64,000 nucleotides of DNA from positions 140,449,048 to 140,513,047 of the forward strand of contig CM071570.1 in assembly GCA_036426205.1 (NCBI GenBank), read 5' to 3'. The notes under the pieces are model-generated. The model ran no database searches. It saw only the letters and a list, made by a program, of their open reading frames with translations, and was not told the origin of the DNA. Source of the stretch: Ascaphus truei. Taxonomy: Eukaryota > Chordata > Amphibia > Anura > Ascaphidae. Shown here one piece after another: positions 1 to 9,873 of this stretch (the first letter of the stretch is position 1; each line of letters begins with the position of its first letter). The position numbers were made by a program, and so were the translations under genes.

Positions 1-1376
1 GACGCAGGTAAGAAAGGAGTTCATGTGAACAGAGAAGTGGTGAAGAAGGAGAAATGGAGATATATGAATAGAGTTAGAGACATACTGAGGCTGGTAAAAA
101 GAAGTGCATAATTTGAGAAGAAGTGAAGTCACAGCAAATATAAATGGTAAAGGCAGCATCACAGCAGTAATGATGCAGTCTGGTATAGATGATATCCTCC
201 TTTCCAGCGTAGTTCAAATGCAGGAATCAGGGCCAGATGGGGGTGTCCACTTCTTCTTCACTTCTTTTGAACTTCCTTTTAAACGTGAGTTGTTCAGTAG
301 TCCTGCCACTTATAATGGGCCACTTGGACATGGGCTGCAGGCAGACTAGCTGTTCTGACTGGGTTTATATGGGCCTAAAAAGTCGCCTGACAGTTTGGTT
401 CTGTCTGCTTAATTAGCACATTCAAACAGATGGTTTTCTACACAGGGTGTTCCCTGCCTAGGTGTCAAAGCTTAATTCAGTTAAGAGTTGCCTTAAACTA
501 GCCAGGTTACACCCAGCACATACCCAGAATGTAACCGGGCTAGTTTAAGGCAAGCTTTAGAATACTTGTGATCTCGTCTGTACATACAGTATACCTTAGA
601 ATTTAGTGGATAGCCTGTTAATAATTGAAGGGGTTGGTTGTTAGTTTAGTGGGCATCTATACAAAGACCATTATATAGATACCTACTATAAATTACAATT
701 TTTATCAGCATGGTCAAGTGATACGATTGCAGATTTCAGACTAGAAGCTCCATTATGGTCCTTACTCTTTATTAAACAGCATATGGATAAGTGATTTGGC
801 AAAATGTATGTGTGCATGTACTGTACTTTTTAATTTCTGTGAACATTTTATTCACAGAATTTGATATAGTTTTGTATATCTTTTCTCTCCTTACTGTATA
901 GTGTGGAGGATTTATTACACACATTTAAATTGTTGAATGAGAAATGTATGTTTTTCTAAAACTATCTATACTTTTATTACACTGATCTACATGAATGCTT
1001 TTCCTTATGTCATACTGAAAATAAACATTTATCCAGTGTGTGAAAATACAGATTCTTTGTTCCAATAATTATTGGTTCAACACAGTTTTCTTTGGAGTTC
1101 CAAATATCACTTATAATTCTAGAGGCAGTTACAAATAAGCTTTAGGCTTGACGGAAGACAGGTTCTTCGGCTATGTATTTCTGTTCTGACGTATCTACTC
1201 TAACACATGATTCATATAGTTATTTCCTAGCTACTAAATTAACCTATTTGTTGACTATTAAACAGTAATAACATTAAAAGGCCGAAAAATGAGTATAATA
1301 ATAACAAAAAAATAGAACAAAACATAAGCCTGATTGTACTGTACAACCCATATTCTTATCTAAACATTGGATACAG
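1..1376. other. Intergenic DNA, no gene seen
   Basis: AT-rich sequence without a convincing open frame, splice-delimited exon or RNA gene. The only structure I could pick out is the hairpin at 488-553, listed separately. The right edge is the abrupt start of retrotransposon LTR sequence at 1377. Confidence 0.6.
488..553. repeat. 23-bp near-perfect inverted repeat (hairpin)
   Basis: The left arm is 488-510 and the right arm 531-553. They are reverse complements with one mismatch in 23, separated by a 20-base loop. The length suits either a very short inverted-repeat element or a precursor-like RNA hairpin. No neighbouring gene explains it. Confidence 0.7.
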
Positions 1377-1693
1377 TGCTCGTCCTGGACTACCCTGCTC
1401 TCTGTACCCCTGGAACCTTGCTATGAACTCTACCTTGCTGACCTCTGGAACCCTTGCACTTGGCTTACGAACTTTGACTACTCTGCTTTCTGTACCCCCT
1501 GGACTTTGGAGCACGGACACGACCATTCTTACGTTTACCATCAAGGACGTTGCAAGTATAATACTATTTTTCTACAGGCCCAGCAACGCCATACCACACT
1601 CCGGGCTTGCCCCCACTGCTGTGGGTGTGTGGTAATACCGTTCCCACCTCAGTATTGGGGTCTTGCCAGGTCTGCGGGCATACAGGCGTGACA
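1377..1693 (+). repeat. 5' LTR remnant (R/U5 part only)
   Basis: It matches 6588-6904 of the 3' LTR over 317 bp with six substitutions. It starts abruptly at LTR position 640, so the U3 promoter, TATA box and predicted transcript start are missing. The end GTGACA at 1688-1693 is the LTR terminus, because similarity between the two LTR copies stops there. Confidence 0.9.
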
Positions 1694-1704
1694 TTATGCA
1701 GAGC
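1694..1704 (+). promoter_or_regulatory. Predicted self-primer binding site
   Basis: The 11 bases directly after the 5' LTR are TTATGCAGAGC. Bases 1695-1704 are the exact reverse complement of GCTCTGCATA at 6477-6486 in the 3' LTR, about 30 bp after its TATA box, where transcription should begin. Tf1 of fission yeast and vertebrate sushi relatives are known or proposed to prime reverse transcription with their own folded mRNA 5' end, which needs this arrangement. No tRNA-type site is apparent here. The gag start codon (1696-1698) lies inside the site. Confidence 0.7.
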
Positions 1705-2692
1705 CCAACAAACGCAGACCCCCCTGAGGTGGGTACATGTATTTCTATAGAGGCCTTACAATTTGTGAGCAATCAGTTGTCTACAGTCTCCCAGCAATTG
1801 GCCAAATTCTCCCCTCAGGAGAGTCCCATGGCTCCAGCACCACCAGTTGCCACAACCTATGCCAGCACTGGGCCCCGTATTCCTTCACCTAATCGCTATG
1901 ATGGGGACCCCCTCACCTGCAGCGGTTTCTTAAACCAATGCGAGGTGCAATTCGAGATGTCCCCCTCCCTGTTTCCCACTGGTCGTTCTAAGGTAGCGTA
2001 CATCTATGCCTTGCTCACCGGAGACGCCCTCGCGTGGGCTTCCCACCTATGGGAGCGCAGAAGCGAATTAACTCAAGATTACCCTCTGTTCAGACGCGAG
2101 TTTCCACAAGTGTTTGATACTCCTGCACGGCGCGATACAGCCGCATTCTCTCTTTTCCATATTTCTCAGGCTCGAAGATCTGCTGCCAAATGCGCCATTG
2201 AGTTCCGTACACTTGCCGCTGAAACCCAATGGAATGATGAGGCACTCGCCGCCGCGTACTGGCACGGACTTTCAGATACCTTGAAAGACGATCTTGCTAC
2301 TCATGCCCGGCCTTCGTCCCTGGAGGAGTTGATTACCCTGAGCGTACGCATGGATCAGCGTACTGTACTCAGGAGCGACGGCACGAGAGACATTGTTCTC
2401 GCTCTCTTTCTTCCTCTGTTGTCTCTCACAGGTCGCCTACAACACCCCTCCTGGGACTGGAGGCTCCGGAGCCGATGCAGTCGGCAGTCAGAAAGTTCGG
2501 GTCACGGAGAGAGCGCGACATCGTTTCAATAGACTCTGCTTCTACTGTGCTTCTCCGGAACATCATCTCCAGAATTGTCCCCTGAAACCGGGCACACCCA
2601 GTAAAGGTAGAGGGGCTTCTACTGGGTACTGTCTCTCCTTGCCCCTCTCTCCCAAAGAAGTTCTTGCTTCCTGCCACTTTGGAGGGTCCTAA
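1696..2692 (+). pseudogene. Sushi-type retrotransposon gag, frameshifted
   Basis: The frame from ATG 1696 encodes a capsid-like protein of the sushi/PEG10 gag family. It has a short helical N-terminus, a Pro/Ala-rich linker and a capsid core with an FRREFPQVFDTP segment and a YWHGLSDTLKDDL segment. It is open to 2532, but homology leaves it near 2390 and continues in another frame (2393-2692), where a CCHC zinc knuckle (CX2CX4HX4C) lies around 2539-2580. A frameshift near 2380-2400 therefore separates capsid from nucleocapsid. A later ATG near 1828 is a weaker start because the helical N-terminus lies before it. Confidence 0.85.
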
Positions 2693-3551
2693 CCTGTTCC
2701 TGCAGGTAAAAGCTTTCATCGATTCTGGATCTGCTGGTAACTTCCTGGACCAGAGGTTCGCTTCGGAGAATCAAATTCCCATGGTCAGAAGGAAAATTCC
2801 CATTGGTCTCGAAGCCATCGATGGCCGACCACTCCACCCTGTGTTTATCATTTGGGAGTCTATTCCTCTCACACTGACCTTGGCCGACGGTCATAAGGAG
2901 GTAATAATCTTCGATATTTTTCAATCTCCTACTGTCCAACTAATTTTAGGATTGCCTTGGCTTCAACTCCACAATCTGCACAATTATTGGACCGGTACTC
3001 TGCCTCTCCAGTGGCCTTCGTCTGCAGATTCTGTTCCTGCGGTGTCTCCTGTTGCGGTGCTTGCCGGCCTTGATTCCGTTCCTTCTAATCTATCGATCCT
3101 GCCTACCGTGTATCATGAGTATTTGGATGTGTTTAACCAGGTACAAGCGGAGGTCCTGCCTCCCCATCGCCCATACGATTGTCCTATCGACCTGATTCCT
3201 GGGACCATCCTGCCTAAATCTAAGTCTTACCCCCTCTCCGTTCCGGAGACCGAGGCCATGACGTCCTACATTCAAGAAAATTTGGAGAAAGGATTCATCC
3301 GCAACTCTAACTCCCCTGCCGGGGCTGGCTTCTTCTTTGTGAAGAAGAAGGATGGATCACTTAGGCTGTGCATTGACTTTCGCGGACTCAATAAGATCAC
3401 AGTAAAGAATCGGTATCCCCTTCCGCTTATCTCTGAACTGTTCGATCGTCTTCAGGGGGCCTCCATCTTCTCAAAGCTCGACTTAAGAGGTGCCTATAAT
3501 GTCATTCGCATAAGGGAGGGGTACAAGTGGAAAACAGCATTTAATACATGA
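2664..3551 (+). pseudogene. Chromovirus pol, part 1: protease and N-terminal RT
   Basis: The frame contains an aspartic protease active site ([10 protein letters not shown], near 2714) and then the reverse transcriptase fingers and palm. Visible RT landmarks are the [18 protein letters not shown] block and the [11 protein letters not shown] block, which holds the first catalytic aspartate. A TGA at 3549-3551 interrupts a normally continuous RT; the position suggests CGA to TGA change by CpG decay. The first codon of the frame is TTG, so there is no real start here: protease is normally translated as part of a polyprotein. Confidence 0.88.
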
Positions 3552-5345
3552 TCAGGACACTATGAGTACCTTGTTATGCTCTTTGGTTTATGCAATGCTC
3601 CTGCCGTCTTTCAAGAGTTCATGAACGACATATTCCGCGATGTGTTCGGAACATTCGTCATAGTCTATCTGGATGACATTCTTATTTTCTCTAAAAACCT
3701 GGAGGAACACATTCAACATACCAAACTAGTGCTTTCTAGGCTCCGTTCTAACCGCCTATATGCCAAGATGGAGAAATGTTTGTTCCACCAGACCTCTACT
3801 GCCTTCTTAGGCTACATCATCTCCAGCCAAGGCTTCTCCATGGATCCAGAGAAACTAAAAGCTGTTCTCGATTGGACGCTGCCTAATTCATTCAAGGCTG
3901 TGCAGCGTTTTCTCTGCTTTGCCAACTATTACAGGAAATTCATCAAAATGTTTTCTTCTATTGCTCTTCCCATCACCGCATTGACCAAGAAGTGCGCCGA
4001 TACTACTTCCTGGTCCCCAGAGGCTATTCTTGCTTTTGAGGTGCTCAAAAAAGCTTTTGTTTCCGCACCCATCCTACGCCATCCGGACATCTCCTTCCCC
4101 TTCACTTTGGAGGTCGAAGCCTCAGACATGGGAGCTGGCGCAGTTCTTTCCCAGAGGGCTTCTCCCCAAGAAAAACTCCACCCCTGTGGGTTTTTTTCGC
4201 GGAACTTTTCATATGCCGAAAGGAATTATGATGTTGGTAATTGTGAACTTTTGGCCATAAAACTGGCTCTCCAAGAATTGAGGCACCTTTTGGAGGGTAC
4301 CAAGGAACCAGTTGCTATCCTCACTGACCACAAAAATTTGCTGTATATCGAGGGGGCCCGACGTCTGGGATCCCGCCAAGCTCGGTGGTCTCTCTTCTTT
4401 TCCCGCTTTAACTATACCATTTCATACATTCCTGGTACCAAAAATTTCAAAGCAGACGCTCTGTCTCGTCAGTTCGCTACGGAAACCGAAGCTAATGAAA
4501 TCACGGAACCTATTCTTCCTGCCAAATGTATAATTTCCGCTAACAACTTCGATGTGTTGGATGAAATCAACAAATCTCAAGCCCACATTCCCAGCAGGTT
4601 CAGGGTACCAGAAGGACACTTATACGCAGCTCCACGCTTTCGCCATAAAATTTTACTTTGGGGTCACTCTTCTAGAGCAGCCGGTCATCCAGGCTTCAAA
4701 AGGACAGCAGATCTCATTAAACTAACATTTTGGTGGCCGAAGATGAACAAAGATATTTTCGACTTTACGAGTGCTTGTCCTGTATGTGCCCAGAGTAAAA
4801 CGATCCATCACAAACCGTCTGGACTTCTCTTACCGCTTCCCATTCCGGAACAACTCTGGAAACATATATTGATGGATTTCATTGTCGAACTGCCCAATTC
4901 CAAAGGAATGAACACCATTCTAGTCGTAGAAGACAGATTATCTAAACATTCACATTTTATTCCCCTCAAGGGTCTCCCTAACTCTGCTACGCTAGCTGAT
5001 GTTTTTTCCAAAGAAATTTTCAGATTACATGGCGTTCCTATTTCTATTGTCTCGGACCGTGGATCTCAAGTCATCTCTAAGTTCTGGCGGGCATTTTCCC
5101 AGAGACTCAGAATCTCTCTCTTGTTCTCCTCGGGATACCATCCTCAAACCAATGATCAAACCGAAAGGATGAATCAAACCCTAGAACAATATCTAATATG
5201 TTTCGTATCTGACTCACAGGACAATAGGGTGGATCTTTTGACATGGGCCGAATTTGCCATCAATTCTCTCAAAAACGAGTCTACCCAGGAGTCTCCCTTT
5301 TTTATTAATTTCGGCTTCCACCCCAGTAGTCTTCCTCTCTCTTCT
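3552..5345 (+). pseudogene. Chromovirus pol, part 2: RT, RNase H and integrase
   Basis: After the TGA the same frame continues. It holds the RT catalytic box YLDD (VYLDDILIFS, near 3663), the RNase H domain with LTDHKNL and a DALSRQ end, and the integrase. The integrase has the HHCC-type zinc region (ACPVCAQSK) and a DDE core: D in LMDF, D in SDRGSQ, E in TERMNQ, with 35 residues between the last two. RNase H has EVEASD where the family normally has D in place of the second E. The frame is open to 5585, but homology leaves it near 5345-5380 through a frameshift. Confidence 0.88.
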
Positions 5346-5379
5346 TCTCCTTCGGGCGTCCCTGCGGCGACTCTCATGT

Positions 5380-5935
5380 TACTACTCTACAGGAATCTTG
5401 GAAAAAAATCCTTAAATCCCTTCAATCTGCGGTTGCCAAACAAAAGACCAAGGCGGACCATCATCGTCAACCTGGTCCTTCTTTCAAACCGGGTGACAGG
5501 GTGTGGTTATCCTCAAGGAATATCAGGCTCAAGACGCCATCACCTAAACTATCTCCAAGATTCCTGGGTCCATTCAAGATCTTAGAGAAGATTAACCCTG
5601 TCGCTTTTCGTCTGGACCTACCCCCCACCATGAGGATTCTTTCCATGTTTCACGCTTCCCTCCTTAAACCCTTCATACAAAGTTCTCATTTTCCAGATCC
5701 CTCTCGGAAACCTAACCCAGTCTCCACCTTAGGACAACAGGAGTACGAGGTCCAATCTCTCATTGATTCCTGCGGTCAAAAAACAAACTCCAGTTCCTTG
5801 TCCACTGGAAGGGCTATGGTCCGGAGGAACGTTCGTGGGTACCAGCACGTCATATTCATGCCCCAAGATTACTCCAACAATTCCACCATAAATTTCCGCA
5901 AAAACCTTGGCTGGATCGCTCAGAGATCGATCCTC
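5380..5935 (+). pseudogene. Chromovirus pol, part 3: integrase C-terminus and chromodomain
   Basis: In a different frame from part 2, this stretch has the GDRVWLSSRNI block and the FLGPFKI block typical of the chromovirus integrase C-terminus, then a FHASLLKP segment. A second frameshift near 5780 precedes the chromodomain core with HWKGYGPEERSW. Chromodomains of this clade recognise histone marks and steer integration. Both shifts show that the polyprotein is dead. Confidence 0.82.
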
Positions 5936-5944
5936 AAGGGGGGG
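5936..5944 (+). promoter_or_regulatory. Polypurine tract of the sushi element
   Basis: AAGGGGGGG lies four bases before the 3' LTR start (TGTGATGG at 5949). A purine run in this position primes plus-strand DNA synthesis in LTR retrotransposons. Confidence 0.8.
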
Positions 5945-5948
5945 ATAC

Positions 5949-6904
5949 TGTGATGGTTCAGGGGATTCCTTCCCCTTCTATCACTTCCTCTGTCCCTTCC
6001 CTGGCCAACCTCCCTGTGCTTACCCACTCCTGTCCCGCTCCAGCTACCTCTGATGCTGTCCCTTTGCTTCAATGCACGTCCCGCAAGTCTCGCGCACCCA
6101 CGCGATCCCCGAGCCCCTGCGGCAACGCTCCCCGCTCCCAGACCTCCTCAGTGCCCACTGCCATTCCCTCACCTCCTGTAGCGGTCCACTCTGATTTCCT
6201 CCGCTGGTGTGCCTTCAGCGTGGCGCTCCGCGCGTCTCGTGGCGCAGCCTGTGCGTGCGCACTCTCTGTTTACAGAGGGAGCGCGCACACGCTCCTCTTC
6301 TAAGGCCTGTCAATCTCTTGACTCCTCCTCCCATGCCCTGTGAGCTATCTCTCTGTCTGACCCCTCTTTCTCTCCTCCTGACCTATCCCTGTTGTCTCCC
6401 ACTTCCCTCTCTGCTCCTCCTCTCTCTCCCATTGGTGTTCCCTCCTTTATAATCCCTGTCTGCCCTCTCTATCATCGCTCTGCATAGTTCCTGTTATCCC
6501 TGTGTGTGCAGTCCTATGCTTTGCTCTCTCTGTGTTCCAGCCTGTACCTGCTCCTGCGTATCTTTGGATTTCCCTGGCTTTGACCCCTGCTCGTCCTGGA
6601 CTACCCTGCTCTCTGTACCCCTGGAACCTTGCTACGAACTCTACCTTGCTGACCTCTGGAACCCTTGCACTTGGCTTACGAACTTTGACTACTCTGCTTT
6701 CTGTACCCCCTGGACTTTGGCGCACGGACACGACCATTCTTACGTTTACCATCAAGGACGTTGCAAGTATAATACTATTTTTCTACAGGCCCAGCAATGC
6801 CATACCACACTCTGGGCTTGCCCCCACTGCTGTGGGTGTGTGGTAATACCGTTCCCACCTCAGTATTGGGGTCTTGCCAGGTCTGCGGGCATACATGTGT
6901 GACA
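5949..6904 (+). repeat. 3' LTR of the sushi element, 956 bp
   Basis: It runs from TGTGATGG after the polypurine tract to GTGACA, giving TG...CA ends. Its first part recurs at 10930-11522 and its last 317 bp at 1377-1693. It contains an inverted CCAAT box and a TATA box, listed separately, and is the only complete LTR of this family in the window. Confidence 0.9.
6431..6486 (+). promoter_or_regulatory. LTR promoter and predicted transcript start
   Basis: ATTGG (inverted CCAAT) at 6431-6435 is followed by a TATA-type box TTTATAAT at 6446-6453. The sequence GCTCTGCATA at 6477-6486, about 28-30 bp after the TATA box, should be the 5' end of the retrotransposon RNA. It is complementary to the site after the 5' LTR. 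The truncated LTR at 10930-11522 repeats the same arrangement, with GCTCTGCATA at 11470-11479. Confidence 0.65.
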
Positions 6905-6939
6905 ACAGTCCTGTGTACACAATATTAATTATGTTTGTA

Positions 6940-7742
6940 TGTTCATAGGTTGTTCACCTGCAGGAGGGTCCAGCAAATTAGGTCCAAGTGGGGACCATTG
7001 GATTCCACCTGAGGGAGAGTGTAGCCCTGGTAAAATTAGGGGCTATATTTCTCTCCTCCTCCTTAGTGTAATCCCTGCTAAGGGCAGGTTGCCAGGAGTA
7101 ATCATGGATTTTCCCTACTTCTGACACTGTGCTGAGTAAGTGAAGGTAGGTCACGACCCTGTGTCCAATCAAGAGGCACAGGGGCGGTGCCTACTGGAAG
7201 CTACAAAAGAGCAGTGTCACTTCCTATTTAGTAATTAGTGTCAAGTCTGGAACAAGTGTTCTGGCAAGTTATGAGTTAGTAAGAAAGAAGAGGAGAGTGA
7301 GAGCCCTATGAGTAGAGCTGATAGGAGATAGTGAGGTGGACCAAATACCTCTTACCCTGCATAGGGGGTAAGGGAAGTGCTAGCCCCACTCTGGACGTCC
7401 CAGAGTCCAGAGTGGAGGCAAGGACCATCACAAAGGAGAACAGCTAGTGGGCAGTGTATATCAACTATACCTATCTGCTGCTGCTGGAGACTGAATAAAG
7501 GAGTCTGCTGTTTAAAGAGAGAATTGTGTGAGACTGGAATCTCTCATCCCTGTGAGGAGGATTTCTGTGGTGGATTCCACCCTGTATTCCTGGGGCTTAC
7601 TACAGATGGAGGTGCTGCACCATTGAAGGAGAACCAAGGCATCCACCCCAGTAACCTGTCCTGTTGTTCCCCCATGACACCGTGGGAGTTGCCAGCAGGT
7701 ATGCACCACACTAAGACATGTAGCCAGACCACAGAACACCTT
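6940..7742 (+). repeat. LTR-like region of an unrecognised retroelement
   Basis: This stretch behaves like a retroviral-type LTR. A possible TG start lies near 6950. There is a polyadenylation signal AATAAA at 7494-7499 followed by a GT-rich segment (GAATTGTGTGAG), and a tRNA-Pro-like primer site follows at 7743. A second LTR was not found, so the boundaries rest on signals only. Confidence 0.4.
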
Positions 7743-7762
7743 AGGGGGCCCGATCTGCGATT
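7742..7762 (+). promoter_or_regulatory. Possible tRNA-Pro-like primer binding site
   Basis: TAGGGGGCCCGATCTGCGAT resembles the tRNA-Pro primer site of gammaretrovirus-like elements (GGGGGC, then CG, then GGGAT) with one indel and about three mismatches. It lies just after the LTR-like region. The match is imperfect, so this is tentative. Confidence 0.3.
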
Positions 7763-8850
7763 GGGTGGGGGTCCATGGGTTACAGTTACGCTGCTGAGAT
7801 AATCAGGACAGGTTTTCAGCAAAGCAGACAGGAAAGTAATATGTACACTTTCAAAGCAAGTGCTGCAGAAGGATGGGCATTTTTGGAGACTAGGGGTAGT
7901 CAGGAGAGACAGTCCTCTCGCACAGTAAACCCTAGGTGCCCTAAGAAGGTGATGTAAATTTGGGTACAATTGGCTATAGCTGTTCTAGTCACCTTGAGGC
8001 AGATAGTGTAGGATTCCTGCGGGGGTAGCCTGGTTAACATGATACAGGGACTTCAGCATAGGGTCTGCACTATGATTGGCCAAAAGTAGGTTGACGCCAA
8101 GTACTTAGGAATGCCAAGTACACTAGCCAGTATCCAGAAAACACACCACAGAGTGCTTGTACTGAACCGTCAGCGAGTGCGGTATACAAGGAGAGAGTTC
8201 TGCCTAGCCTGGGGTATGCCATGCGTTATATTCACTGGTTAGAGCACCATTGAGAGTAGTAAGTGTCTAGGAACGAGTTGCACTATAGGCACTGAAAGTA
8301 GCGCTATTGTGGGCTCACTAAAGATGGTGGCGAGAGATACATGTGCTCTGCGGGGCATGGAGGAGGTTAAAATGGCGACTGCTGTGCCATCACTGCAACG
8401 CGCGTTGCAGCCGATCCAAAATGGTGACTCCCGCCAAGCCTAGATCGCGCACGTGCTGCGTACAAGCAGGCTGCACGAGAAATGTGGCGAGAGATGTCAA
8501 GGGTTTGGTGCCAAAACCAGAACCCCAGCTAAAAGAAGGGTGCGGCGCGAACTCTGTAGCCGCACCCACCTGTGCAGTGACTGGCCAAAGGACGAAGCCA
8601 CGTCACCCAAAGAGAGAGAGTGCCCCTCCTCTACTTTCCACCAGAGGGAGAGGGCACACTGAGAACTAATCCCAACAGTCCTCCCCAGCGGAAGGAGGGA
8701 CAGGAAGTGAGACTGAGGAACTTCACTTCTGCTTGACTGGTGAAGGAGAAGGAGCTGATTGTCAAACCAGTAAGCTGAGCGAATCAACCCCTGCGCAAAA
8801 GATGGCTGACCTAAGTATTAACACATCAGCTTCCAGGAGGCTTCCTGGTT
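7763..8850 (+). other. Leader-like region, no gene seen
   Basis: About 1.1 kb between the possible primer site and the gag-like frame. No open frame is convincing. Several CpG-rich stretches lie near 8380-8600. If the element call is right, this is an unusually long untranslated leader. Confidence 0.35.
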
Positions 8851-9750
8851 GTGGAGGTTGATGGCCGAGAATATCTGCGGTGCCTGTGCGTCCAATGCAG
8901 GTTACCGGGACCGGCCCCAAGTACGACAGCACGGTGCCAACAGAGTGGCATTTTCTACCTCTGGCCTATCGAGCCATATGCTGCTATCGTGACCCCGCGA
9001 GAGGCCTCTCCAGCGACGCTGATCGAAGTGGAGGCAGACGTGAAGGCTGCCCTGGTCCCATATATCACCCCTACGGTAGGGATCCAGGCCCAGCTACTAA
9101 GATGTGCTCCGACGGAGGAGAGCGCGACCACAGTGGAGGTACCGGAGCGGGCCTGTTTTGTACCCATATCCACTGGCGGTGCCGCAATGACCCGAGGTGA
9201 CTCCCCAGCGGAGGTGCCGTTGCAGTCCTCGTCGGATGATGAGAGAGACAGCCTGTCATCGGTGGTGATGCGCCGGCTGGCGGACCACCCCAGCTATAAA
9301 GAAGAGAGTCCACTTACCCCCGAGATGGAGCAGACGAGTCTAGAGACCACCCGACGGCGAGCGCTGGTGCGGCCTGAACCGCATAGAAGTCCCACGGCTG
9401 TGGCGACTCCCAGTGCGGCGGAGATGGGACCCGAGATGGATCCAGAGGAACCAAAGAGCATCGAAAGACAGCGGAGTGGTAAGAGGACACCACCACCCCC
9501 TTATTCCCGCCAGGTGAAGGAGGAACCTGTGGAGAGAGAGAGGCTTGAGGCCTACACCTCCCTGTCCACAACCCTGATGGTTCACCACCGCCCCTTCCGG
9601 TCCTCGACGCACTTCCGGTGCGGGACCAAGAAGCGGATGGAGACTCCGCAACGACGACGTCACTTCCGGGTCGGACTGGCGCCGAGGCCTGGAAGCTTTG
9701 ATTGCTTCGCTAAAGAGAGCTTGGCTGGAAGCAGAGTTCGAGGAATTTAA
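8851..9750 (+). pseudogene. Gag-like open frame with PPPY motif, unrecognised
   Basis: A 300-codon frame with no ATG start (it opens at a GTG; the first internal ATG is near 9187). The protein is acidic and Pro/Ser-rich, with an SSSDDERDS cluster and a TPPPPYSR segment at about 9487-9510. PPPY is a late-domain motif of retroviral Gag proteins that recruits NEDD4-type ligases for budding. Downstream of the LTR-like region and leader, a matrix/linker part of Gag is a reasonable guess. I recognise no family by sequence, and the frame ends before the next gag-like frame begins. Confidence 0.4.
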
Positions 9751-9873
9751 GGCCCAAGTGGGGAGCCAGAAGCGCTGCCGCAAGAGACAGTAAGAAAGTA
9801 CCTACAGGTTGTGGCATTGCCCGACTCAGAGACACTGTAATGGACTCATGGCGATTATATGGTAACCGCCCCT

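Larger units (their letters stand above)
1377..6904 (+). mobile_element. Tf1/sushi-type chromovirus (Ty3/gypsy LTR retrotransposon), decayed
   Basis: A 5.5-kb retrotransposon on the plus strand: truncated 5' LTR (1377-1693), gag (about 1696-2690), pol in the order protease, reverse transcriptase, RNase H, integrase, chromodomain (about 2664-5935), polypurine tract (5936-5944) and complete 3' LTR (5949-6904). The C-terminal chromodomain and the sushi/PEG10-like gag place it in the Tf1/sushi chromoviruses. The shared 317 bp of the two LTRs differ at six positions, about 2%, so the insertion is fairly young. Several frameshifts, an internal TGA and loss of the 5' U3 mean it cannot be autonomous now. 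Confidence 0.93.
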
